This document shows positions 1 to 11,872 of a stretch of 64,000 bases of DNA, piece by piece. The notes under the pieces were generated by a model. The model had not been told where the DNA came from, ran no database searches, and worked only from the letters and a program-made list of their open reading frames with translations. Both the position numbers and the translations under genes were made by a program. Every line of letters begins with the position of its first letter. The stretch's first letter is position 1. The DNA lies in the NCBI GenBank assembly GCA_025403435.1, contig CM046340.1, forward strand, positions 9,214,420-9,278,419. Direction: 5' to 3'. The DNA comes from Artocarpus heterophyllus (taxonomy: Eukaryota; Streptophyta; Magnoliopsida; Rosales; Moraceae).

Positions 1-936
1 ACTAATTATAGTGTCTCAAAATTATGTCAATTGTACGTGGAAAAGGTAGTGACATTGCATGGAGTGCCAATGTCAATAGTTTCCGATAGAGATACACGTT
101 TCACGTCGAAATTTTGGAGAGGATTGCAGAGGGCCTTGGGAACTCAATTGAATTTTAGTACAGCTTTTCATCCTCAAACAGATGGACAATCTGAACGTGT
201 CATTCAGATTCTCGAGGATATGCTTCGGGCTTGTGTGCTGGACTTTGGAACAAATTGGGCTGCACAGCTGCCATATGTTGAATTCGCATATAACAACAGT
301 TACCAAGCAAGTATTAGAATGGCTCCATATGAGGCCTTATATGGTAGACCTTGTAGATCTCCATTGTGTTGGGCTGAAAAGGAAGAGCGTCTTGAACTTG
401 GGCCTCAGTTTATCAGAGAAACAACAGACAAGATCCAGATTATTCGCGAACGTCTTCAGACAGCTCAAAGTCGACAAAAGAGTTATGCAGATAAGAGGAG
501 GCGACCTTTAGAGTTCATGATCGGAGACTTTGTGTTCTTAAAAGTGAAACCAAAATGAGGTGTATCTCGATTTGGTGTTAAAGGAAAGTTAGCACCAAGG
601 TATACAGGACCGTTTGAGATTGTGGAACGCATTGGAACGTTGGCATACCGTTTAGACCTACCACCACAATTGTCTCATGTACATAATGTGTTTCATGTAT
701 CGATGTTGAGAAAGTATGAACCCGACCCTTCACATGTGATCATGTGGACAGATGTGCCAATTCAAGGAGATACGAATTATGAAGAAATTCCAGTTCAAAT
801 ACTGGATCATGAAATAAAATTATTACGTCGTCGTGGAATTCCTCTGGTGACAGTGATGTGGCAACACCATGATGTGGAGGAAGCCACATGGGAACTTGAA
901 TCTGAAATGAGAGAAAAGTACCCACATTTGTTTTAA
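1..936 (+). pseudogene. Chromovirus integrase C-terminal part plus chromodomain, one in-frame stop
   Basis: Reading from base 1, the frame encodes the end of the Ty3/gypsy integrase core: the SDRDTRF motif carrying the second catalytic Asp, then [11 protein letters not shown] carrying the catalytic Glu. The GPF-type C-terminal domain follows ([15 protein letters not shown] near 603-648), then a chromodomain ending in EKYPHLF at 936. A TGA at 556-558 interrupts an otherwise open frame. The sibling element has CGA (Arg) there, so one C-to-T change at a CpG explains the break. Small differences from the sibling include Arg for Cys in the TLAY-x-LDLPP stretch and Thr for Lys in LV-x-VMWQ. Integrase inserts the cDNA; the chromodomain is thought to steer insertion to particular chromatin. 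Confidence 0.9.
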
Positions 937-991
937 CATTGTAATCAGTGTACGAAATTTCGAGGACGAAATTTTTATAGGAGGGGAGAGC

Positions 992-2961
992 TGTAACACC
1001 CGTATTTTTAACGGGCATAATTTTGTAAAATTTAATGAATAAAATGTGACTATTTAAAATTACTAAGTTGTTTATGATCATTTAAAAAAAAATACCATTT
1101 TAGTATTTTCTTACCAAGTCTTCCTAAGAAACATTCAAAACTTACCAACACTTACTTCTACCAATCTTGTCTCCCTAAATTATTGCTCAATTATATAGAC
1201 TTCTTCTCATTTTGCTAAAGGTATCCGAAGGGGACATTGAATTATTTTCCGTCAATTCATAGAAGACATGGAGATATTTTCTCAACCACCTAATTAATTA
1301 TTTCCTTATCTTCTTCTATAATTCACTCCAATTATCCCCTCAATTATGTTGGCATTATTTGGTAAAAGTCTTCATGGGAGACAAGATGATATTTTCCTTT
1401 AAGACTCTTTTGTTTCTTCTTACAACTTTTTCCCGTAAACATCCCATTCCTCTTAAGCATTTTGATATCTTTTTATTTAACTATCACCACTTTCTTCTCT
1501 AGTTCTCATTCTCTCCCTTCTCACTTCAAATTTCTAACTAAAGACATAGAGCACAAAGCTCTCTTTGTGGCCAAGACAATTATAATTCCCAACCATGATC
1601 GAGGCGGTTTTAAAGTTAATTCAAGCTTGATTGATAACCCAAACTTTGGTGCTTTTCAAAGAAGTTTTGAGGTAGGTTTTCTTTAATCTAAACTTAGTTT
1701 TTAGTATGCATTTTCTCCATGTTTAATGCATAAAAATACTTTAATGGCACTAGTAGACGGGTTTACACATAACTCACTTATGAATGTGATTATACGTTGT
1801 GCTTTAGTTTTAATTGTCCTTATGCATGCCTTAGGGTCAAGGATGTGTGGAGCTAACGTTAATTGATTCCAGGATTAAAAGATTGTTGATAAGCTTGAAA
1901 GGTAGGGATTCTATTACTCATTTTTGTGAGGTTTTTATAGAATTAAAATTGATTGTTTTGCCGCAATATATATATATCTATGTTGAACTGATATTATATG
2001 AGTATCACATATGAAACTATGACATGGACTCGTCTTGTATTGTACGGCGAGGAACATAATGAATTGACACATGTTATAAATTGAGAAGCATGGTTAGGAA
2101 AACTGACTCTATTAATAATGATTTAATATAGAGAAATGGTGAGATATGAAGAGGGCGGCGGTTACGTCCTTGGGCATGAATACCCAAAAAGGTAAAATAG
2201 GGGGAAGGTGATAACGCTTCCTTGGGTTGAAAGTCCCAGAACACACTGTACAGGAATTGATTTGGTGAGGACTCGGGGCTTGATGTCCCCTCACCGGAAC
2301 ACCCTTGGAATGTTTATAGTGTGATCAAGTGCGCCCATTTGGGTTTCGATGAATTGAGTGATACTCAATTTAACATGGATACCTAGGAACAATGATGATT
2401 GGTAATATTTGTATCAATGTGTAATTATGACACTTGGTAATGATTAACTACGGTATCCATAAGATGTGATCATAATAAACCTCATAATCTGGAATATGAT
2501 GTAACCTACTAACCATGCAGTTTTTAATGTGGTAATGGATAAACCATAAGGTGAGTCATGATTTTCCTACTGGGCATGTCGATGCTCATCCCTATCATAT
2601 CTTCATATCTCAAGTGGAACTCAGCGCAACATATTTGAAGAGGAAGAAGCGAAAACAATCCTGCTGTTTTCGTGTTAGAAGACCCTGTTTAATTACAACT
2701 TATCTACAACATGTAAGAGTTGTATTATTTTTTTTATGGCTGTGTTAAGTTATTTGGGAATTGTACTATGGTGATGATGACTGTAATTATATATATTTGG
2801 TGCTACACTAAAAACTGTGGTTTGTATTTAAAACATTTATTTTTATTTTTCTTGTTGTTTAAAGACCCATGGGCATTGTTTAATTGATTTAAATAATATA
2901 AAATTTTAAAAATTATTTTTATTTATTTAAAAACTGTTAACCCCCACATAGGGGTGTTACA
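992..2961 (+). repeat. 3' LTR of the left chromovirus copy (1970 bp)
   Basis: The LTR starts TGTAACACCC at 992, one base after a purine-rich tract, and ends GGGTGTTACA at 2961, giving perfect 10-bp terminal inverted repeats. It is nearly the reverse complement of the two 1966-bp LTRs at 35240-37205 and 42110-44075, with scattered substitutions. The short open frames inside it (for example 1462-1686 and 2551-2748) recur in all three LTR copies and look like non-coding LTR sequence. Confidence 0.93.
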
Positions 2962-5900
2962 AAAATAGTGTAAAGGGTTAAAGATGAAGTTACTATTTGA
3001 TATGATAGTTACACCGTTTTGATATGAGGGTTATGCCATTTTAGTGTTAAAGGTTAGAGATATACTAAATGGTAAACATATGCCTGGTAAAATATGTATC
3101 TTTTCGTGATTATATATCTCTACAATAATATTATCGATAGTTTACCAAACATTTATAATTTTGGTTTTGAATTTCATAGTAGCTTTGAAAAAATTTAACT
3201 AAATGCCTGTCTACTTGCAGCGCAACAAGAGCACAGCATAACAAACACAACAGCACAACACAACATGCCAAACTGGCCAACATTTGTATTTGATAATAAT
3301 TTTCTGATTTTAAGACAAGTCGAAGCAATATGCAAAAAATGAAAATCAAACTTGATAAGCAACCAGGCTTCTCTATTGAAGGATTAAAGTCCATAGTTAG
3401 GGATTGCATGGCCGATCTTTTGAAGCTTGGGAAGCTAATTGAAAGTTAGAAAAAACATGTGAAGAAGATGTACAGGGCAGCTCGTAAGATAATTAAATTT
3501 GGAGTCTTTGTTCTTGTTTTCTTAATGTAGTTGGAAAATCTTTGCCTTCAAAAATTGGATAATAACCTTCAATTAATCTCATATATTTCATCAAATATAA
3601 GAACTTCTAATAAATCTTTAATATAAAATTTTCTTATTTTTTTTTTAAAGTTATGTCAGTAGGTTACAAACAAGTTACTCATTCAAATCATATTTGAGAA
3701 GATTCCTAAATTAAACATTAATAGTCAGAATATTTTTTTGGTTCAACTATTCACTTCACTACAATCATCAGATTTATATCAAACTGCTATAAATAACAGT
3801 ACCCAGTTTATATATATATATGGGAGAGAAAAATAATGTTCTTGGTGTTTTAATGTTTTGATTAAATATTTATTTTGCTTTTTTGGCCCTTGGATTAAAA
3901 TTTAAGAATTTAGTTTCATATTGTTGGAGTTTCGATTTAAATTTGAGACTCTTGTTTGTTATTGACGTTTTAAGGTTTTGGTTCATTTCTATGAGACATT
4001 AGTAACTATGTCGTGGATCTTGCATTAGATTAATGACTTTTTTTTAAAATTTTGATAATATTAGAAAGAATTTTTTTTTAGCTCCAACCGAGCAAAGATA
4101 GGTTATGTGGATGGTTCTCTCAATGTTGACCTTGATTTTGATAGCCGACCTCACCCTAGATTAAGCGGGTATGCGAGTGGATATAAAGGGGCAAAAGGGG
4201 AATAGAGTATGGGTGGAAAAATTAAGCATATCCACGCCGGCGGTTGCCAATTCTATATGCAAAAGGTTTAGGTCAATTCTACGTCTCTAAGTAATAATTG
4301 TAGTTTTTGGCGTGCCCATGTCCTTATCATGGTGTCGTTTTTTTCAGGGGTAATGGGGGTTAGCTATACTTATGAGCCTCAGATTGTATTTGGTTGCAGC
4401 TGTTTTACATACATATTTTTATGATTTGAAAGACAATTGCATCACTTTATTTCAAGATACCCGTAATTTTGGCCTAATTTTGAAACCAATTAACACCTTC
4501 ATTCCATAATTGATAAGAATCAAAATTCAAAAGATACAAGGGTGGAGGGAAAGAAGGACTTCCTACGATGATGCACCCTACTATGAGGCCCCAAATTCTT
4601 GTGATTGTGGCCATAGTATTAAAATTAAATAGTGTGTATTGCATTCGGTTGAATATTATATGAAGAATTTTTTGAGCAGTATCCTAATATTTACTTTATA
4701 AATGCAGTCCAAGTTAGATCATAAAATTCAATAACCCTCCGATGAGATGCACCTATCGCATAATTCCAAAAGGGAAAAAAAAAAGAAAAAAAGAATTATG
4801 GTTTCTACTACACATTGTTTATTTACTTCGAATTTGATCTCCAACATTAATTAAAGGCCATGGACCCAAAACTTTCCCATCAAAAGTAATGTCCTACGCA
4901 AGTGAGAAAAGCTATTCGTGATGTTGGAGCTTGGTTGTTGTGAGCAAATCAAACACACTAATTGAGTTTTTCACACAAACATGCTCACGTTATTAGACCC
5001 TATAATGGTAAAGTTCCTGATAGACATATATAGCTTGTTGGGCTTTTGAAAATTAGAAAAATTCCAAATGAATACAGCAGATTCCTTAGCTTTCTTTTGT
5101 TTAGTGAAGCATAAAAATTTCAACAATACCATGTTTTTCTTAGCAAATTTTGTAAAATTTTACGTTAGGCCAGGCAGCACTAGTAGTGCACCTATATCTA
5201 GAGACTTCCTAAACTTCAAAGATGCATTTAGACCTAAAAAGAAATAACAAATAAATAAATGAATAAATAAAAGAAGTGACGAAAATTCCACTAAGAAAAC
5301 TCATTGAAAAGAGTCTGGTACTACAATGATGAACAAGAGTCACATATAATGAAACGTGCTAGAGCTAGAGATTTTTATAGAATTGGTTGTGCAACATTAT
5401 TGAACCAACTCCAAAACTAATGCTTTGTTGCCGAGAAAGTTTCAATTACAGCTTTTGCTTATTTAATTTGTTTTTCTCTTTCAGGACGTGTTGATTGAAC
5501 CTCACTTCCCCAAATGCAAGCATGGTGTCTTCTTTTTGAGAACATTGGGCATCTCTTTGCTTAAAGAAGAATTGTGCAAAGAAAGGATAAAATTGCAAAA
5601 GCAAAATCTGTATAGATTTGGGAAATCAGATTCCATTATTAAGTGGGGAGTACGAAAATATCCGTTTTCCATAAATGTGATAGGAATATGGGCTAAGGAT
5701 TTTTTTTTTTTTCTTTCATCTGAGAATAGCTTTTTACTTTCTGGCCTTTATTTTTCAGCATTGTCTATGGTTAAGTCTGTCATACATGTGATTAACTTGT
5801 ACGTATACTCTTTGCAGAAAGACCCGTTGATATTGTGGAGATCCAAAGAATAATGTGAAGCACAAGGATTATACATGATGGTTCTATATATATATATACA

Positions 5901-6017
5901 TACATAGTATAACAAGTTTGAGGAATTATTTAGCAGACTAGGTGTACCATGTTTTGAGGAATTATTTAGCATACTAGGTGTACCATGTCATATTGTTTAC
6001 GTGATGCATCCCTCTTT
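2962..6017. other. Intergenic, no gene recognised
   Basis: AT-rich sequence with no recognisable protein family on either strand. The frame at 5488-5853 begins after a pyrimidine-rich AG that could be a splice acceptor, but its product runs into a poly-Phe tract and matches nothing I know. A short stretch around 4085-4200 reads open and is unrecognised. Nothing here can be named. Confidence 0.5.
5917..5987. repeat. Two-copy 36-bp tandem duplication
   Basis: A block beginning TTTGAGGAATTATTTAGC at 5917 repeats at 5953, with one main difference (AGACTAGG versus ATACTAGG). Both copies end GTGTACCATG. It is a local duplication next to a TA-rich microsatellite. Confidence 0.8.
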
Positions 6018-6026
6018 TAAAAGATT

Positions 6027-6177
6027 TTTTTTTTTTTTTTTTGATATATATGCATCCCATGTGCCCCTTACCTAAATAAATCTTAATATATACTCCCCAA
6101 GTATTGAACTTAGAACCTAAAGCCCTTTAACCCCCTCCCCCTCCCGCCACTAGACTATTTCCAGCAAGTCCGGCTAA
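6027..6177 (-). mobile_element. SINE-like retroposon with 9-bp target duplications
   Basis: On the minus strand the body starts near 6177 and ends in a poly(A) run, seen as about 18 T bases on the plus strand just after 6024. The sequence TAAAAGATT occurs directly on both sides (6018-6026 and 6178-6186), as expected for target-primed insertion. Near the 5' end on the minus strand are tRNA-like promoter stretches: AGTCTAGTGGCGGGAG resembles box A, and GGTTCTAAGTTCAATACT resembles box B. The length of about 150 bp fits a short plant SINE. The family is not identified. Confidence 0.6.
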
Positions 6178-6186
6178 TAAAAGATT

Positions 6187-7080
6187 AACACTTGAAGAAT
6201 TTGTCTATGTCAGCTTCATCACATTATATTTTTTTTCCTATAGTGTATTACATCAATTATTTAGTGAAAAATTCGCACCATAAATGCTCTACTTAAATCC
6301 TTTCTGTTAATTAATTAATGAATTTTTTGAAACGAAGTTAGGTAAATCTTCCACCACCAGAGAACCATGGTGTGTTTCCAGAGTCGTTTTCTCCTTTACA
6401 GAGTTATTGCACTCTAGTCTACAAGGTTTAACAATGGGAGAAAAAATATATTTAAATCTGATATTTGAATATTTTACTTTTTCAAACTCAATTTTTGAGT
6501 TATATGGGAATGCAAATCAATTTTTGAGTTATACATGAATGCAAATCGTCATGTTTCTTTCCATTTCGACTTTTTTTTTTTTTTTCTTGGGTTCAATTTG
6601 CACAACGTGTCATAAGTAAACACATGCCTCTACCCTTTACTGTTCAACTTTTCATTAAAAAAAACAGCATTGTTTAGTATTTAAATTAATTTAAATGTAT
6701 ATAATTATATTTCTAATAACATTCTTTGACTTCAATTTATTAATATAAATGATCTAGGTAAAGTATTTATTATTTATAGTGCTATTTTTGGACTAAACAA
6801 TTAATATAATACATACTAGAAAAGTAAAATATAACGATATAAAGCTGAAAAAGATAAATAGTTTATTGACTAGTGTACCACATAAGCATATATACTTAGT
6901 CTGGTGAATAATTCCTCCTTACAAGGGGGTTTAGAGAAACGAGAGTTTCAATCTCTCAACCCAAAACCGTCTAATACAGACGTTGATAAATATGCATTAA
7001 ATAATCCCAAAATTATAGTAGTTATTATTTTATAGCATGGATACACTTATGGCGTCGGGGCTGATAGTTTTTGAGTAATT
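6187..7080. other. Intergenic, no gene recognised
   Basis: AT-rich, with poly-T tracts. A stretch at about 6899-6962 ending in GAGTTTCAATCTCTCAACCC resembles a box B and could be another SINE relic. I could not find a poly(A) end or target duplication for it. Confidence 0.4.
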
Positions 7081-7084
7081 TTTT

Positions 7085-7345
7085 AAAGGCTTTTCGAGCA
7101 TCATGGGGACTCAAGTGGTTTGTATTGTAAACAAGTTTATTTCTTTTGAGCATTTCCAAATTATGAGTCTTTTTAATTTTCTCTATAAAGTGGTGACTAG
7201 GGTTTTGGCTAATCGTATAAGAGGCGCTTGGATAAGCTTAAATCTCCCTTCTAATCGACCTTTGTGGGGTAGGTTGGTCACCGAGAATTCTGTTAATTCA
7301 ACCTAAGAAGTCATGCAAACCATAAAGAGGAAGAAAGAGTGGTAT
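7085..7345 (+). pseudogene. LINE (L1-type) reverse transcriptase fragment
   Basis: The frame reads a sequence typical of the start of the plant LINE RT palm: LYKVVTRVLANRIRG, followed by a decayed version of the block that normally ends in GRLVTEN, then EVMQTIKRKKEW after a stop. The spacing between the VLANR, GRLVTEN and EVMQTIKR blocks fits plant L1 reverse transcriptases. The YADD catalytic region is missing, so this is an inactive scrap. Confidence 0.6.
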
Positions 7346-7468
7346 TAAATGCGGTTTTTGCTTGAGAGTATACTCCTGCCCAATGGTTTTGTCCCAAATT
7401 TTCTGGGCTTTTCATTCTTTGTGGAGAAGCTCTCTCTAAGCTTCTCCTAAAACAACATGCTTTGGTTC

Positions 7469-8030
7469 CACTATGAGAAAATTACATGTTATATCACATT
7501 TTTATAACATTATTTTTTAATGACACAAAAACTGATGCCACAAAAAATAATGCCATAACGTTTTGTTCTTCTAATTTTTCCTCCTACTCTCTCTCTATGT
7601 TTCTAACTCTCTCTCCTTCTCCTTCTTCTTCGTCTTTCTCTTTCTCCCCTCCTTTTAATCTTCCTCTTCTTCATTTCTCCTTGTCGCAAAAGAACGAAGA
7701 GTGACCACCGGCACTGGCGATGATTGACTTTGTAACTACAAGAGACAATCAAACGGTTGGCATTCGAAAGGTCAAATCTCTGTGCGACCATGGCCGACGA
7801 TTGAATGGTGATTGGAAACTCGGATCTCCACGCGATGGGCGGGGACAACCTAATGTTCGACTTTTGGAAGCTCAAATCTTCGTGCGACCCACCGACTATG
7901 ATCAAAGCCACCACCACCGTTGTCCTTGTTTGTCGATTGCCTCATATTAGACTCCAAATCGTAACACTGAGATCAATCCAAAGGAGTAAGTGAACGCTAT
8001 CACTCTTCATAGTGGCAAGGATTTGGGTGA
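7469..8030. other. Pyrimidine-rich and GC-rich repeat-like island
   Basis: The stretch begins CACTATGAGAAAAT, followed by short ATGACAC and TGATGCC motifs. This loosely resembles the terminal and subterminal pattern of a CACTA transposon. A CT-rich block (7590-7690) and a GC-richer block (7700-7960) follow. The small frames at 7720-7950 and 7805-7993 match no family I recognise. No matching right terminus was found before the Athila-like sequence begins. Confidence 0.3.
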
Positions 8031-8040
8031 ACTTGCAAGA

Positions 8041-8830
8041 AAGGAGGTGGCAACAGAACCAATGAAGTCAAAGTTTAATCAATCAGAGATGAAGCCTACA
8101 TAAGAACCTAAGAAGCCATAGTCCAAATTATTTCCTGATAATCCTCCACCTTATGTACCTCCTATACCTTTTCCTCAAAGGTTGCAAAAATCAAAGCTAG
8201 AAGGACAATTTGCTATGTTTCTTGAAGTTTTCATGAAATTATATATCAACATTTCTATTATAGAAGCCTTCGCCCAAATACTAAGCTATGCTAAATTCAT
8301 GACATGGGTGCTATCCAATAAGAAGAAATAGACAAAATACGAGACTATCGCACTTATTGAAAGAGTGTAGTACAATCTTGCACAAGAAGCTACCACCAAA
8401 GCTAAAAGACCCAGAGAGTTTCTATATACCTTGTACCATTGGGTATTGTAATTTTGATAAATTTTTATGTGCTTTAGGTACAAGTGTGAACGTAATGCCA
8501 CTCTTAGTGTATAAAAAGTTGGGATTGGGAGGAGCTAAGCCAACTACAATCTCATTACAATTGGCAGACAGTAAAATCAGGCATCCGAGGGGAATACTTG
8601 AAGATGTGCTAATCAAAGTGGGCGAGTTAATCATTCCAGTTGATTTTATAATGTTGGATATGGAAGAAGACTAGGATATTCCTATAATCTTGAGTCGACC
8701 ACTTTAGCTATCGGAGGTACTATGATCAATCTACCTAAAAGAGATCTAAGTTTGGAGGTAGAAAACGAGAAGGTAACCTTCAACGTGTTCAAGGCACTCA
8801 AAGATGCATCAAAACACCCGCTTCTTGTTG
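8041..8830 (+). pseudogene. Athila-like gag/protease remnant, catalytic Asp lost
   Basis: Broken frames give blocks typical of Athila Gag-Pro: PFPQRLQKSKLEGQF then AFAQILSYAKFM near 8165-8305, and a 105-residue open stretch at 8357-8674. The latter contains KLPPKLKDPESF, IPCTIG and the protease-like block LCALGTSVNVMPL, then HPRGILEDVLIKV and PVDFIMLDMEED. Where the family has the protease Asp (DLGAS) this copy has Ala (ALGTS), so the protease would be inactive. Stops and frame shifts flank the stretch, including TAG directly after MEED at 8672-8674. The next blocks, for example VTFNVFKALK near 8775-8800, are in other frames. Confidence 0.7.
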
Positions 8831-10540
8831 CAAATTAGATATTATGGACACAAAAGTATTGAAGGGTACCATTCATCCTAAAGTGCTAGACAAAGCTTGG
8901 GAAAATGTGAGCAAAGGAAAAGAAGCTAATTGCCCTTCAGACCATCAAGAATGGAACAAGCACAAATTTGTAGTGGGATGGTCCATTGATGACATCAAAG
9001 GACAAACTAGATAGGTCAAGAAAGAGGAGTCTAGCTGAAGACTATAAAACAAGCGCTTCTTAGGAGGTAACCCAAATTGTCTAAACTTTCTTCTTAGTTT
9101 GTTTTTGTTATTTTCGTTATTGAGTCTTTTTGTTTTGTTATGGTTCTTGATTAGGTTTTAACCAAGTTTGGAGGTCAACAACATTGCAGAAGGAAGCTCT
9201 AGAATCACCAATTGATGCCCCATAAAAAATTATTGTTGCCCTAAATTCTGTCATTCAGGGAAGTCTGTTTACCCTCGTCGTTTTTTCTTTTTCTTAACAT
9301 TGGGGACAATGTTCATTTTAAGTTTGAAGGTAGGAGTTTAGATTTTTTTATTAGGACTTTAGTTTTGTTTATTTTTCTTAGGATTAAAAAAACTTAACAA
9401 ATTGTTTTCTTCATTTTGTTTTTGAGTAATAATTAGGTTTGATGATCAGAAGCCGATGATAAGACTGGATTGAACTAAATTTAGCTCTTGAAAAATGATA
9501 GATGTTTTTGTGTGTGTGCTTGATTCTTGTGTTAGTTTTTATCTTGCTTATAATTCTTTGAACACATTGAACACATAGCCATGATCACTTAGTTGTTTCA
9601 CTTTTTTAGACAAAGTTTATGTGAATTAAGTAATTTTTATGATCTCATTGAACTCTAGAACTTGTTTGATCATTATTTGAGGCGAAATCCTAGACTACAT
9701 TGCACTAAGGACATGGTTTAGGCCATCCTTGGACCATTTGAGCCTTTCAAGCCTACCTTGATATACATTTACCCTAGTCATCCTGTGGAGCCTAATTATG
9801 CATTTTCTTTGCCATCCATATTTTTACTAGCCTTTGAATAATATCTATCTTTGCATTCCTCATCCATAAGCATGTTGATCATTTTGTGACATATTTTAAG
9901 CTATGTTAAAGTAAGGGAGGAAGAGTAGTGTTATGAAGGGGTTATGCAAAAAAAATAAAAATAAAAATGAATGAAAGAAAAAATGAAAAAAAAGAGTGAG
10001 GATAGAAGAGAGTTGAATATAAATTTTGGGATGTTAATTGCAAAGTTGATTTGTGTTCTTACAAAGGTCTTAGAATGAGTTGTGTGTTTATGGCTGATTT
10101 TGAGCCATATTATGATCCTCTATTTCTACCTTGGCCTAAACCACATATTACAAGCTTAATAAAGTCCTAATGATCATTGGTATTATGTTGGTCTACATTA
10201 GAGGAGAATGATAAGAAAAGTAGGCCTATAGAGTTCATCTAGAGATCCATTTTGATTCTGTGATTTGCATAAATTGATGTGAGTTGCAAGCGATTAAGTG
10301 TAAATGACTATTCATATACACACTTCAAGAATCTAAAGTAAGGTAAATCTAGCATTTGAATTGAAATTCTACACATTTACAATGGTTAGAATATTTCTTA
10401 AGCTATATACTATTTGAAATCTTGGAGGCCTATTTATGAATCAAATCGACTCATTACTCGCATTTATTGTGTTTTTATTGTTTTCTTTTTATTAATATCT
10501 TTTGCTCAAGGACTAGCAAAATGTCAAGTTTGAGGGTATT

Positions 10541-11872
10541 TAATGAGTCGATTTTCTATACATATTTGGAACTCTTCAGCTTGATGTTTTGAGAGCTTTT
10601 TGAGCGTTTTTGTTATGTTTTATGTGTTTTTATTGTTTATTTTATACGTTAGGAAGGAGATAGCAGTTGGGATTCATTTCAAGAGTATTTGAAACAAAAA
10701 TGGCTTAAATTGATCAAAAACATGAATTTGTACAGAATGGCCAGCGTTGTAATGCCCATGAATTACCGTTGCAATGTTGGTGGGACAAAGAAAACAAAAT
10801 TTGCACATAATGACCTGGTATCACGACGCCAATACATAGAAGTGGAATCTTGTAACATTGCCTAGCATTGCGATGCCAGACTGCTAGAGTTGCAATGCTA
10901 GTTCGCGAAATTTTTGAGAAACCAAGTTAATTTGTTTCCAATTTCATCCTTACAAACTTAAGTGTATAACTAGACAATTTTATGGTCATTTTCGTGACCT
11001 TTTGGCATTATAGAAAAGAGTAGAGGTTACATGCAATGCAATGAGAGAGAAGACGAATCACTCGAAAATGGATTTTGGCTTCAATCTCGAAACTAGTTTC
11101 TTCTTTTGCTCTTCTCTAATGTTTAAGATTCTTTTGCTCTTCTCTAATGTTTAAGACTCTTATTAGGATGTTTAATATTTCGACCATGTTTTAATTATCT
11201 TGTCTAAAGCTACGATATAGCTGAACCATAGTTGTTCTTAATTTTCAATTTTCAATTTGATGTTTATTCCATATTGCTGAGTGTTGTAATCCGTTCTTAA
11301 TACGTGTGATTATGTGGCGTACTTTTGCATGATTTGGTATTTAATTCTAAGACTAAAAAGCGATAGTCAAAATGCCCCATGAATGTGACACCATTAGAAT
11401 GTCATATGTTAGAGATAATTATGAGTCTAGTACAATGTTTGTGATTTCCTATTCTCAATAAATTTCAACATGTTAAAATCTTGACAGAAATGTAGAATCT
11501 GTATGTTTGAGATATGATTATCGACACTTGAGAAAGATTGATAATCGAATTAGAAAAATTCATTGTCAGGATTGGGAATAATTATTGATTGATTGTGAAT
11601 TAAAAATTTGAGCATAATTAATTTAAGTGAAATCATAAACCCTAGATTCTTAAATATATTGATTTATTATTTGTAAAATTGTGCTCTGGTTTTATTTTGG
11701 TTTTTTTTTTTCAATTACTAATTCAAAAGTCGCTTTAATCATTTGTTCACATAAAACTAGAATTAGATTTAATTTTAGTAATTAGTGAAAAACAGTCCTC
11801 AAGGACTGATATTTTCTCACACTATATTACTTAGTTGCGATAGTGTATACTTGTGTTACGATTTTTCACAAC
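10541..11872 (+). repeat. Athila-like 3' LTR (approximate ends)
   Basis: The start is set by the preceding polypurine-like tract. The end is set tentatively at TTTTTCACAACA, after an AGTCCTCAAGGACTGATA block that resembles the 3' ends of such LTRs. A region at about 10740-10905 carries several diverged copies of a GTTGCAATGCC-like motif. There is also a 29-bp direct repeat at about 11101-11157. Confidence 0.5.

Larger units (their letters stand above)
1..2961 (+). mobile_element. Ty3/gypsy chromovirus, 3' portion, truncated by window edge
   Basis: This is the 3' end of an LTR retrotransposon in plus orientation. It contains the C-terminal half of the integrase, a chromodomain, a polypurine tract (about 979-990) and a full 3' LTR (992-2961). 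It is a close sibling, in inverted orientation, of the complete element at 35240-44075: the first codons of the window match that element's integrase codons, and nearly every residue through the chromodomain is the same. The 5' part lies outside the window, so its target duplication cannot be tested. The base run just after the LTR is AAAAA. Confidence 0.93.
8041..11872 (+). mobile_element. Decayed, internally deleted Athila-like Ty3/gypsy element
   Basis: Three consecutive parts identify the lineage. First is a gag/protease remnant (8041-8830). Second is the long 3' non-coding stretch typical of Athila-type elements, with CATTGGGGACAATGTTCA near 9298-9315 and a TTTGAAGGTAGGAG block after it. 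Third is a polypurine-like TCAAGTTTGAGGG (10524-10536) leading into an LTR that starts TAATGAGTCGATTTTC. Reverse transcriptase, RNase H and integrase, which normally lie between protease and the 3' non-coding region, are absent. The 5' LTR is not visible, so the left end is approximate. Confidence 0.7.

Noticed and set aside
5488..5853. 121-residue frame
   Set aside because: It runs through a poly-T tract and a Phe run, and has no recognisable domain.
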